From assembly GCA_014729935.1 (NCBI GenBank), contig WJJB01000208.1:1-12509 (forward strand): a stretch of DNA of 12,509 nt, written 5' to 3'. Below, in pieces: positions 4,537 through 10,505 of this stretch (the first letter of the stretch is position 1; each line of letters opens with the position of its first letter). The position numbers and the translations under genes were made by a program. The notes under the pieces were generated by a model. That model had not been told where the DNA came from, ran no database searches, and saw only the letters and a program-made list of their open reading frames with translations. The DNA comes from Candidatus Bathyarchaeota archaeon. GTDB lineage: Archaea; Asgardarchaeota; Lokiarchaeia; Sigyniarchaeales; Sigyniarchaeaceae.

Positions 4537-6261
4537 TCAACGAGCGAGTATATTCTCGATCCGCTTCACTATTGGCGGCCGGGATGTTGCAGAGAGGTAT
4601 AACCGGTGGATTGCTCGCGTCATGCCAACGTACAGTAGTTGCAAATCTTCCTGCGTGGTATAAAGGTCAATTTCTGGAATGATAATAACATCCTCTTCAA
4701 TTCCCTTCGTTGCGTGAACCGTGCCAATCATCAAACCCTCGAACATCCCCCATTGCCTGATATCCACCCAGGGAATGCCTGCTTGCTTGATCTGCCTGAT
4801 AAGGGGAATCTCGCCATGGTTCCTTAGCGCCTTCTTGAAAAGCACAACAGCGTTCAGGTTAGCATCCCGAACCTCCTTGACCCGGGATAGCACGTGAACA
4901 CGCTCCTCACGCTTGGTTGGTAAAACTGTTAACTCGCAAATTCCGCCATCACGCAAGAATCCCTCTGTAGCCACGAACTCGTCACTTTTTCCGATCAAAT
5001 CCTTGATGTTTTTCGGCAATATGTTCTTTGCAACTATTCCTATCTCGTATGGATTCCTGTAGGATTTCCTAAGTTTCTTGGTACGCCCAACGGCTTGAAT
5101 TCCCACGCTTTTCCACGTGAATCGATTCCTGGCATAGATTCCTTGCAAACCATCACATGTCACGAGGAGCGAATTGGTATCGGGATTGAGGACTTGCATG
5201 ATGCACTTGAACCAGGTATCCTCGAAATCTTGGCCCTCATCGATGAGTATCGCATCATAACATGGGATATCCGTGTTCTGTATGGCCTCCGACACCAATC
5301 GTGGTACGATCTCATTGAAAAATTCATTCTTAGAACGGTTTATCTTGCATTGCTCGAATTCGACGTTATAGCGTGCCATGTACTTGGTTCCGGCACGTTC
5401 GATGATGTTTTTTGCCCACTTGTGAAAATTGAAAACGAACACGTCCGCATCCAAGTCCTGGGGATTGATCTTTGCTTCAAGGTACTTGGAAAGCACCTTG
5501 TTGAAGCACAAAACCAATATTCGCCAGCTAGGATGTCGTTTTGCCAGGTACCGCGCTCTTGCAACAAGGATAACTGTCTTTCCACTTCCCGCCACGCCGA
5601 AGAAAAGACGATGCCCATCCCCCAAGTTATAAGCCATTTCCTCCTGTTTCTTATCGAGCAACACGAGCTTGTCGGGGGGAATAAGGGTGGCTTGCTTCAA
5701 GTGGGAGCCATCCTTCCTTGGCACGCGACATGCGGGCATGAAATTCCCACGGATGAAATCCAACTGTTCATTGGATAGACCTGCGTCATGACTGATGAGG
5801 CCCTGGAACCGTGTAGAAAACGTGGCTCTTGATAGCAGGTGCTCCTTGAAAAAGATGGATATCTTGGATGGTTTTCTTGCTTGAATGAGCTCTGCTGCGT
5901 GTCCGGTGATACTCACATTGGAAAAAGCAACAATTCGCTGGATAGTCTTGAAATTTAGCATGGAAGCCATAGCTCGCCAGTACTGGTACGACTGCTCATA
6001 GGGATTTTGAACGGGAACCTGTCGATGTCCTTGCTGCAACACCCAAGCACCGTTAGGTGGGACCTTGAAAAGATCCTCTTCACGGTAATCCTTAACTTCA
6101 ATGGTCACCACGCCAAAATCCTTCCCAAATAAGACAAAATCAGGGCGCTTTGCTCCGATCAATGGCTCATAGTAGCAAAACACGTCAGGCACTCCATCAA
6201 ATACCTTTTCCAACATCTGGTGCACCAATTTCTCACCACTCGTTGCACCATCGCCAAGCAA
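4537..6261 (-). CDS. NERD-nuclease domain fused to a UvrD-like superfamily 1 helicase
   Basis: 574 residues. Residues about 7-115 are a NERD domain with a PD-(D/E)XK-like core (PDFVL with D41, then E55-V-K57). From about 197 comes an SF1 helicase: Q-motif glutamine 206, Walker A GVAGSGKT (222-229), NFHKWAK (278-284), Walker B LIDEGQDF (339-346, usually DEAQD), LRKSYRNPYEI (397-407, motif IV type), GTVHATKGIEEDV (513-525) and LLYVGMTRAIHRLYL (542-556, motif VI). The predicted role is ATP-driven DNA unwinding coupled to possible cleavage, in repair or anti-element defence. The start is uncertain. TTG at 6261 is the first usual start after an in-frame TGA, while an AGGTGA site lies about 24 bases upstream, too far for it. 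Non-standard initiation (e.g. ATT) or a later Met (M16) cannot be excluded. It is last in a minus-strand series after the small gene at 6404-6762. Confidence 0.9.
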   Translation of the reverse strand: MLGDGATSGEKLVHQMLEKVFDGVPDVFCYYEPLIGAKRPDFVLFGKDFGVVTIEVKDYREEDLFKVPPNGAWVLQQGHRQVPVQNPYEQSYQYWRAMASMLNFKTIQRIVAFSNVSITGHAAELIQARKPSKISIFFKEHLLSRATFSTRFQGLISHDAGLSNEQLDFIRGNFMPACRVPRKDGSHLKQATLIPPDKLVLLDKKQEEMAYNLGDGHRLFFGVAGSGKTVILVARARYLAKRHPSWRILVLCFNKVLSKYLEAKINPQDLDADVFVFNFHKWAKNIIERAGTKYMARYNVEFEQCKINRSKNEFFNEIVPRLVSEAIQNTDIPCYDAILIDEGQDFEDTWFKCIMQVLNPDTNSLLVTCDGLQGIYARNRFTWKSVGIQAVGRTKKLRKSYRNPYEIGIVAKNILPKNIKDLIGKSDEFVATEGFLRDGGICELTVLPTKREERVHVLSRVKEVRDANLNAVVLFKKALRNHGEIPLIRQIKQAGIPWVDIRQWGMFEGLMIGTVHATKGIEEDVIIIPEIDLYTTQEDLQLLYVGMTRAIHRLYLSATSRPPIVKRIENILAR

Positions 6262-6302
6262 GCCAATGATCGATCCCGCGTTAATTCACCTGCAAACCAT
6301 CC

Positions 6303-6316
6303 ATTTCAAATAATTC
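6303..6316 (-). promoter_or_regulatory. Possible TATA-like box before the helicase gene
   Basis: The minus strand reads AAGAATTATTTGAA, about 42-55 bases before the TTG at 6261. A start site about 26 bases further down would fall near the AGGTGA at 6283-6288. The helicase could therefore have its own promoter or be read through from the reductase. Confidence 0.3.
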
Positions 6317-6403
6317 TTCTCCATCACCATATTAGAATCTAATGCAAGACTGGAAGGATGCAATCATTGAGTTGCTAGATTTTTGCCCTTCCCCATTCAT
6401 GAT

Positions 6404-6637
6404 TTATCTCACCACGACGTGCCCGCTTCCCGGGTCGATGTCCAGCGATACACGCCTGCCGCCTGCGATGCCGCTGTCTTGGATGCCAAGCACCATCCCA
6501 ATCTGCCCCGCCTGCTGGTCCAGCGTGATGCTATCGATGGTGCACTGGTCATTTCCGACCCTAGCGTAGAAATACTTGGCGTTGCACAGGCATGGGATGG
6601 ACTCCAGGATGGCAACCATAATTTCCTTGAGGTTCAT
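6404..6637 (-). CDS. Small unrecognised protein, 77 residues (probably the downstream part of a frameshifted gene)
   Basis: ATG at 6635-6637, TAA at 6404-6406. The product starts MNLKEIMVAILESIPC, contains YFYARVGNDQCTIDSITLD and ends DIDPGSGHVVVR; it is mixed alpha then beta-rich. Codon use (ATC, GCC, GGC, GAC, AAG, AGG) is strongly like the neighbouring genes. The frame extends upstream without a stop for another 35 or so codons (FLTTHAVTGNGA just ahead of the Met). The preceding gene piece at 6634-6762 ends in an ATGA overlap with this Met. Either the two are one gene of about 119 residues broken by a missing base near 6668-6673, or they are translationally coupled. I recognise no family. 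It lies between the reductase and the helicase on the same strand. Confidence 0.6.
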   Translation of the reverse strand: MNLKEIMVAILESIPCLCNAKYFYARVGNDQCTIDSITLDQQAGQIGMVLGIQDSGIAGGRRVSLDIDPGSGHVVVR

Positions 6638-6762
6638 GGCCCCATTCCCCGTGACCGCGTGGGTGGTAAGAAACCATGGTTCTCTCCGTTCCCGTCGATA
6701 GCCTGACCGACATCGGCTGGGGAAATCTCCGGTTCCATTTCAATCCTTCGCATCGAAAACAT
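6634..6762 (-). CDS. N-terminal part of the same small gene, 42 residues, ATGA overlap with the next frame
   Basis: ATG at 6760-6762 lies 27 bases behind the reductase stop codon, with GGGGGAA just upstream. A second Met codon at 6738 has AAGGA six bases upstream. The first 32 residues (MFSMRRIEMEPEISPADVGQ then AIDGNGENHGFL) look like real coding sequence. The last ten (PPTRSRGMGP) do not, whereas the alternative frame over the same bases reads TTHAVTGNGA straight into the 77-residue product. Adding one T to the TTT at 6671-6673 (minus strand) joins both into one frame of about 119 codons. Whether this is a sequencing or assembly slip, a true mutation or programmed overlap cannot be settled here. 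Confidence 0.45.
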   Translation of the reverse strand: MFSMRRIEMEPEISPADVGQAIDGNGENHGFLPPTRSRGMGP

Positions 6763-6789
6763 CAAATTCCCCCGTTACTGTTTAGGGGT

Positions 6790-7815
6790 TCACGGGGGGG
6801 TGATGGTGCCATCTACGTCCCACAGGTCCTCCCACGATTGTCCATCCTTCCACAGGAACACCTGTCCTTTTATCAACCGGCAATTCTTGTCAATGGACGC
6901 GATGGCTTCCATATCCTCATCGCTCATGGGCGGGGACACGGCACCCTTTATGTTTTCCAGGTAGTGGTTCACCGAGAACGGAATGGGAACCTGGCCACGT
7001 TGGATAGCCCATTTGATGCACACCACTGCGGGATGCACACCTAGCTTTTTCGCTATCGCCACCACTACTGGATCCTTGGTTGGAACGGTATCCTCGGGGG
7101 TCCTGTCCCTCTCGGGACGGGATGGTGAGCCGATGGGGCTGTATCCTATCGAAATGATATCCCTGCTTGAAAGATACTCGAAAAACTCGGGTTGCTGGAA
7201 ATGGGGATGTAATTCCATCTCGTTAGCTACCGGCTTGATGATCGCATCCCGCAAAAGTAATTGCATCTTTGGCATGGTCATGTTGGACGTGCCGATGTTT
7301 CGCACCAAGCCCATGTCAACGAGTTTTTCCATTTGTCTCCAAGTTTTCATGTAGTTTTCATGAAAGTACGGCTTGGCATCAGGATTTCTCGTGCTTCCAT
7401 TGCATCCCGGTGGATGGGTATTGGGGAACGGCCAATGCACCAGGTAGAGATCAAGGTATTCCAGTTGCAGGTCATCCAGTGATTGCTTGCAGGCGGGAAT
7501 GACATCGTCAACGGCGTGCTTATCATTCCATAATTTTGATGTCACGAATAATTCCTCGCGAGGTATGACATCAAGTATCTGCTTGAAGGATTTCCCTACA
7601 TGCTTCTCGTTGCCGTAGACTGCCGCACAATCAAAATGCCGGTAACCAACTGATGCCGCTCCAAGGACTGCCCTTGCAACACGCTCGTGGGATACGTGAT
7701 CAGATCCAAACGTGCCAAGACCAATGGCGGGGATGAAATCACCCGTTGAGAGCTGCCTTAAAGTAACCTCATCGGGTGACACGGCGTTCCCGGGGATTTC
7801 GAATGTTTTTCCCAT
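6790..7815 (-). CDS. Aldo/keto reductase
   Basis: 341 residues; NAD(P)H-dependent reduction of aldehydes, ketones or open-chain sugars in the cytoplasm. The AKR barrel is clear: IGLGTFGSD (31-39), GYRHFDCAAVYGNE (57-70), KLWN (94-97), YLDLYLVHWPFP (120-131), IGTSNM (174-179), NEMELHPHFQQ (198-208). The catalytic tetrad is Asp62, Tyr67, Lys94 and His127. The cofactor loop reads IPFSVNHYLENIKGA (278-292): the usual IPKS lysine is Phe280 and the usual arginine is not present, so strong NADP(H) selectivity is doubtful. The tail GQVFLWKDGQSWEDLWDVDG (317-336) extends the typical length of about 280-320. The substrate is unknown; the glycosidase neighbours make a sugar-aldehyde role plausible. ATG at 7815; it is first in the minus-strand series. 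No strong ribosome site precedes it (ATGATTCACC). Confidence 0.92.
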   Translation of the reverse strand: MGKTFEIPGNAVSPDEVTLRQLSTGDFIPAIGLGTFGSDHVSHERVARAVLGAASVGYRHFDCAAVYGNEKHVGKSFKQILDVIPREELFVTSKLWNDKHAVDDVIPACKQSLDDLQLEYLDLYLVHWPFPNTHPPGCNGSTRNPDAKPYFHENYMKTWRQMEKLVDMGLVRNIGTSNMTMPKMQLLLRDAIIKPVANEMELHPHFQQPEFFEYLSSRDIISIGYSPIGSPSRPERDRTPEDTVPTKDPVVVAIAKKLGVHPAVVCIKWAIQRGQVPIPFSVNHYLENIKGAVSPPMSDEDMEAIASIDKNCRLIKGQVFLWKDGQSWEDLWDVDGTITPP

Positions 7816-7869
7816 GGTGAATCATGTGGTTTGCTTCTTTGCAGGTTATGGTGTAGTAGGGCATGCAAC

Positions 7870-7879
7870 CATATTTATC
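7870..7879. promoter_or_regulatory. Shared TATA-like box of the divergent reductase and 8-TM genes
   Basis: CATATTTATC (+) reads GATAAATATG on the other strand. It is 34-43 bases ahead of the ATG at 7913, where a start about 26 bases downstream falls just before the GGTGAT site. It is also about 55-65 bases ahead of the reductase ATG at 7815. The 97-base intergenic gap holds no better box, so one A/T element probably serves both directions or two overlapping promoters exist. Confidence 0.55.
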
Positions 7880-7901
7880 TTTCAAGCGTGCATTGGATTA
7901 C

Positions 7902-7907
7902 GGTGAT
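7902..7907 (+). promoter_or_regulatory. Shine-Dalgarno deciding the start of the 8-TM gene
   Basis: GGTGAT lies 5 bases before the ATG at 7913 (8 before the ATG at 7916). This favours those codons over the TTG at 7910. Confidence 0.6.
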
Positions 7908-7912
7908 GATTG

Positions 7913-8863
7913 ATGATGGCAAGTAACGGTGATGCATCTCCCGGTAACCCCGTAAGTAGCATGAAGAAGATGAAGTTATCCGCGTCATGCCTTGGGTTGT
8001 TCCTCGTGGGAATGGCGGCAGTATCCCTCCTGCACGATATCTTGGTGAACTTGCCCTTGAAATTCTCCCTAAAATCCCCAGGAGACGATCCACCGTCCTC
8101 GATTGCGGCATTCATCAATATCGCCTTTGCCGTGCTTTCCAGCATAATCGCAATCGATTCATTCAAGAAGTACAAGGAACGAGAAAAGGTTTCACCATTC
8201 TTGCTATTCCTGGTGTTCTCGTTTCTCACGTTCACCATGGCAATTCAAGCAATAAACACGCTAGTCAGCATCACTTCAACGGCTACTGGGAGTTCACTTT
8301 TTGACGATTTCCTGCAGAAGAGCGTGTGGCTTTTCTTGATATCCGCCACGTTCTTCCAAATCTTGTTCATCTTCGAGATATTCAGGGATGGCATCTTCAA
8401 TCCACGCAATAAGCGACTGGTGATATTATTCTCAGCCTTGATATTGTCCATCTTCATTCTAATCACCTTCTCGCTGTTTAATGATTACTTTGATTTGCTC
8501 CCCGATAACATGGGAGAGATCTTGGTCATCTCAGGTTCAGGGATTTCCATCATCTCAGTTTTCCTCGCGTTTTCCATCCAAGCAAGTACATCATTCAAGC
8601 TATACCATTCATTACAACGACCGGTATTCAAGAGGGGCGCATTGTTTATCGGGCTCTCCGGTCTGGTTTCCCTCTCCGCTTTCATCTCGGAATTTGCAGA
8701 GGAATTAGCACGGATTTTGGTCACCAATGTAACTATGCGAAACGCGATCGTTGATTTTTCAACCATCTTTACCGCAATTGCATCGCTCGTGGGAGCCATC
8801 TTGATTTACCTGGGATTCGTGTATCCCGCAAAAGTGAACAAGAAGAAATCACCACGTGATTGA
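7913..8863 (+). CDS. Integral membrane protein with about eight transmembrane segments, function unknown
   Basis: 316 residues from ATG 7913 (an in-frame TTG at 7910 and ATG at 7916 are alternatives). Counted from the TTG, hydrophobic segments lie near residues 24-44, 64-84, 96-118, 138-158, 168-190, 202-224, 243-263 and 284-306. The loops are short, with a basic stretch SFKKYKEREK after segment 2 and a Lys-rich C-terminus (KVNKKKSPRD) that suggests a cytoplasmic end. No kinase, transporter or protease motif is visible. The even helix spacing with short loops resembles stand-alone sensor or 7TM-type membrane domains, but that is only a shape resemblance. It is divergent from the reductase with a shared A/T box and precedes the small zinc protein by 166 bases. 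Confidence 0.8.
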   Translation: MMASNGDASPGNPVSSMKKMKLSASCLGLFLVGMAAVSLLHDILVNLPLKFSLKSPGDDPPSSIAAFINIAFAVLSSIIAIDSFKKYKEREKVSPFLLFLVFSFLTFTMAIQAINTLVSITSTATGSSLFDDFLQKSVWLFLISATFFQILFIFEIFRDGIFNPRNKRLVILFSALILSIFILITFSLFNDYFDLLPDNMGEILVISGSGISIISVFLAFSIQASTSFKLYHSLQRPVFKRGALFIGLSGLVSLSAFISEFAEELARILVTNVTMRNAIVDFSTIFTAIASLVGAILIYLGFVYPAKVNKKKSPRD

Positions 8864-8991
8864 TTTTCAAGGTGGGATGCAACCGTGCCATCCGAATGAT
8901 GTCATGCCACTCCCCCGGAGCTTCAACCTTCATTCGATAGAGTGGTGATTATTCTTCCAATTCTCATGCGTACACTTCGAGAAAACGTTAC

Positions 8992-9000
8992 CTTTTTAGG
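8992..9000 (+). promoter_or_regulatory. TATA-like box before the CPCC zinc protein
   Basis: CTTTTTAGG lies 30-38 bases before the ATG at 9030. Transcription starting about 26 bases downstream would begin near 9022. That is after the GTG at 9006, so the ATG at 9030 is the preferred start. Confidence 0.45.
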
Positions 9001-9029
9001 TTCTCGTGCTGCATGATGGATTGTGGAAG

Positions 9030-9419
9030 ATGAATGTGAAAGCAGGAAACAAATGTCTTGATAGAATCGCAAGGATCATCAAGTGTCCTTGCTGTCAGGT
9101 GAAATACAAGGCATTGATACCGACGAATCTTTTGGATGAGGATGACGATGGCATCGGGGTGGTGCTCGTGGAGCCGGCATGCGGGCATAAATTCATCATT
9201 TTCGTTGACAAGAGGTTAAGGGTACGAGGTTATGAGCGAATCGAATATGAAAACATAGAAATACGAGATGCAGATGCAGCATTCATAGAGCAGAACATTC
9301 AAGAATTGAAGAAACAGCATGAGATCATGCTCAAGGAGGATTACAACAAGGCATTCGAGATCCTCAAGGAGATCAAGAAAGCAAGGAAGAATATTTCCAC
9401 CTTGAATCATGAAAAGTGA
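9030..9419 (+). CDS. Small zinc-binding protein with CPCC...CGH site and C-terminal coiled coil
   Basis: 129 residues from ATG 9030; an in-frame GTG at 9006 would add 8. Residues 18-71 form a compact zinc unit: CPCC (19-22), then CGHKF (51-55), giving ligands Cys19, Cys22, Cys51 and possibly His53. FVDKRLRVRGYERI (58-71) follows. The spacing CPxC ... C-G-H-x-F ... F-V-D ... V-R-G-Y-E is a combination I associate with small uncharacterised proteins of Asgard-type archaea. Residues about 80-122 are a charged helix with coiled-coil periodicity (FIEQNIQELKKQHEIM and onward), suggesting oligomerisation or a partner. A cytoplasmic adaptor role is possible but unproven. It sits alone between the 8-TM gene and the convergent 7-TM gene. 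Confidence 0.8.
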   Translation: MNVKAGNKCLDRIARIIKCPCCQVKYKALIPTNLLDEDDDGIGVVLVEPACGHKFIIFVDKRLRVRGYERIEYENIEIRDADAAFIEQNIQELKKQHEIMLKEDYNKAFEILKEIKKARKNISTLNHEK

Positions 9420-9507
9420 TAAATCGAATTCCAATGGACCCACCCCGTGGAATGAAAAGAAAATGAAGATTTGAGGGATGCGAGCCAAGGAAAGCTAGGT
9501 ATCCAGC

Positions 9508-10323
9508 TCACTCCACGGTAACGACTTCTTGCCTTGTAACCTCCTCGCCACCATGCAACGGCTTGAACTTGCTGAATAAAGCGCTGATGGTAATCACGCA
9601 TCCAATGATAAGCACGATGGGGGAAAGCAACACGCTGATGAATACAGAGTCCTCTGCAACGTGGTAACTAACCGTTTCAAACAAGAACTCCCTGAAGGTC
9701 GACGAGTTCATCACCGTGCCGATGATGAATATAACCATCCCAAGTAGCAACATCAGGGCATTCACTCGCACGGAACCCGTTGAGTTCCTTGCCACGATGA
9801 TATATACCAGTGCCCAGGCGATGGGGGAGAAGTAAAAAATCATGTATATTCTATGCGCAATCTCGTATGGGAGGATTATCATGAAAGGCGTGATGGCAAA
9901 TGAGAAGATCGCGAGCATGTATTTCGTCTTCTTGAAGAATAAATACTCCGTGCTTAACGTGAGGAATCCAATTCCAACGAAAATCAAGCACATATGCACT
10001 TGCCACGAGAGTTGCAAGATATGGAGCCTGCCATCAGCTGCATACCCGGGTAATGCTAGCCCGGTTCGTTCCGTCGCGGTCATTTGGTTGATGAATTCTG
10101 CATCGGAGCCTGCCAAGAAGAACATGAAATACATGCGCACCACGTATGCCAAGCCAAGGAAGAGGATGAATGCCATCAACAAGTAATTATACACGCCTGC
10201 CTTTTTCACCCGTGCCATTTCCTTCCTTCCCTTCCGGTACAATAAGGCTGCCCCGATAAAGAGTAATGTCACGTAACAGGAAAAAGCAACCAAACCAATT
10301 TCTTTTATATATTCAATTGCCAT
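9508..10323 (-). CDS. Integral membrane protein with seven transmembrane segments, function unknown
   Basis: 271 residues from ATG 10323. The frame is open to 10491, but the extra 56 residues are proline- and cysteine-rich and unlike the rest. A good TATA-like box lies 28-40 bases upstream of 10323, so the internal ATG is taken. Hydrophobic segments lie near residues 9-28, 45-69, 104-124, 135-152, 160-178, 186-205 and 226-249. A polar loop of about 34 residues (70-103) follows segment 2 and contains TATERTGLALPGYAADGR. The C-terminus is charged (KFKPLHGGEEVTRQEVVTVE), probably cytoplasmic. Isolated His and Glu residues occur in the helices (H110, E126, E154, H157), but no known family motif is present. 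It converges on the CPCC protein and is divergent from the GH57-like gene. Confidence 0.8.
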   Translation of the reverse strand: MAIEYIKEIGLVAFSCYVTLLFIGAALLYRKGRKEMARVKKAGVYNYLLMAFILFLGLAYVVRMYFMFFLAGSDAEFINQMTATERTGLALPGYAADGRLHILQLSWQVHMCLIFVGIGFLTLSTEYLFFKKTKYMLAIFSFAITPFMIILPYEIAHRIYMIFYFSPIAWALVYIIVARNSTGSVRVNALMLLLGMVIFIIGTVMNSSTFREFLFETVSYHVAEDSVFISVLLSPIVLIIGCVITISALFSKFKPLHGGEEVTRQEVVTVE

Positions 10324-10331
10324 GGTACATC

Positions 10332-10369
10332 CGGGTGTCCTTCTGATGGGAACTTTAAAAATACACCCG
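10332..10369. promoter_or_regulatory. Inverted repeat around the promoter of the 7-TM gene
   Basis: CGGGTGT (10332-10338) and ACACCCG (10363-10369) form a perfect 7-bp inverted repeat with a 24-base spacer. They bracket the A/T box (10351-10363) and the expected transcription start of the 7-TM gene. This is the geometry of an operator for a dimeric regulator, though chance cannot be excluded. Confidence 0.35.
10351..10363 (-). promoter_or_regulatory. TATA-like box of the 7-TM gene
   Basis: The minus strand reads TATTTTTAAAGTT, 28-40 bases before the ATG at 10323. It implies a leader of about ten bases or less. It is the strongest A/T box in the divergent gap. Confidence 0.55.
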
Positions 10370-10474
10370 TGGGATTCTATGGGCATGTATAGAAAAACAA
10401 TAGACGGGGGAAAGGGAATAACCGCCCATTTACCGTGAAAATTACTTAGAAGCATGCTCCGCAATCTCCCGGTA

Positions 10475-10482
10475 GCTTTATC
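10475..10482 (+). promoter_or_regulatory. TATA-like box of the GH57-like gene
   Basis: GCTTTATC lies 24-31 bases before the ATG at 10506. A start about 26 bases downstream would be almost at the ATG, so the mRNA is probably leaderless. No Shine-Dalgarno is seen directly before the ATG. Confidence 0.45.
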
Positions 10483-10505
10483 TTCACTCATGATGTGGTA
10501 CTACC

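Noticed and set aside
5095..5778. 227-residue open frame on the plus strand
   Set aside because: It is antisense to the helicase, whose motifs are all intact on the other strand; the plus-strand product has no recognisable motif.
6383..6706. 107-residue open frame on the plus strand across the small frameshifted gene
   Set aside because: It starts with TTG without a ribosome site, and codon use on the minus strand over the same bases is far more like the neighbouring genes.
9429..9453. TTCCA/TGGAA inverted repeat between the convergent genes
   Set aside because: Only 5 bp with a long loop and no T-run; not convincing as a terminator.
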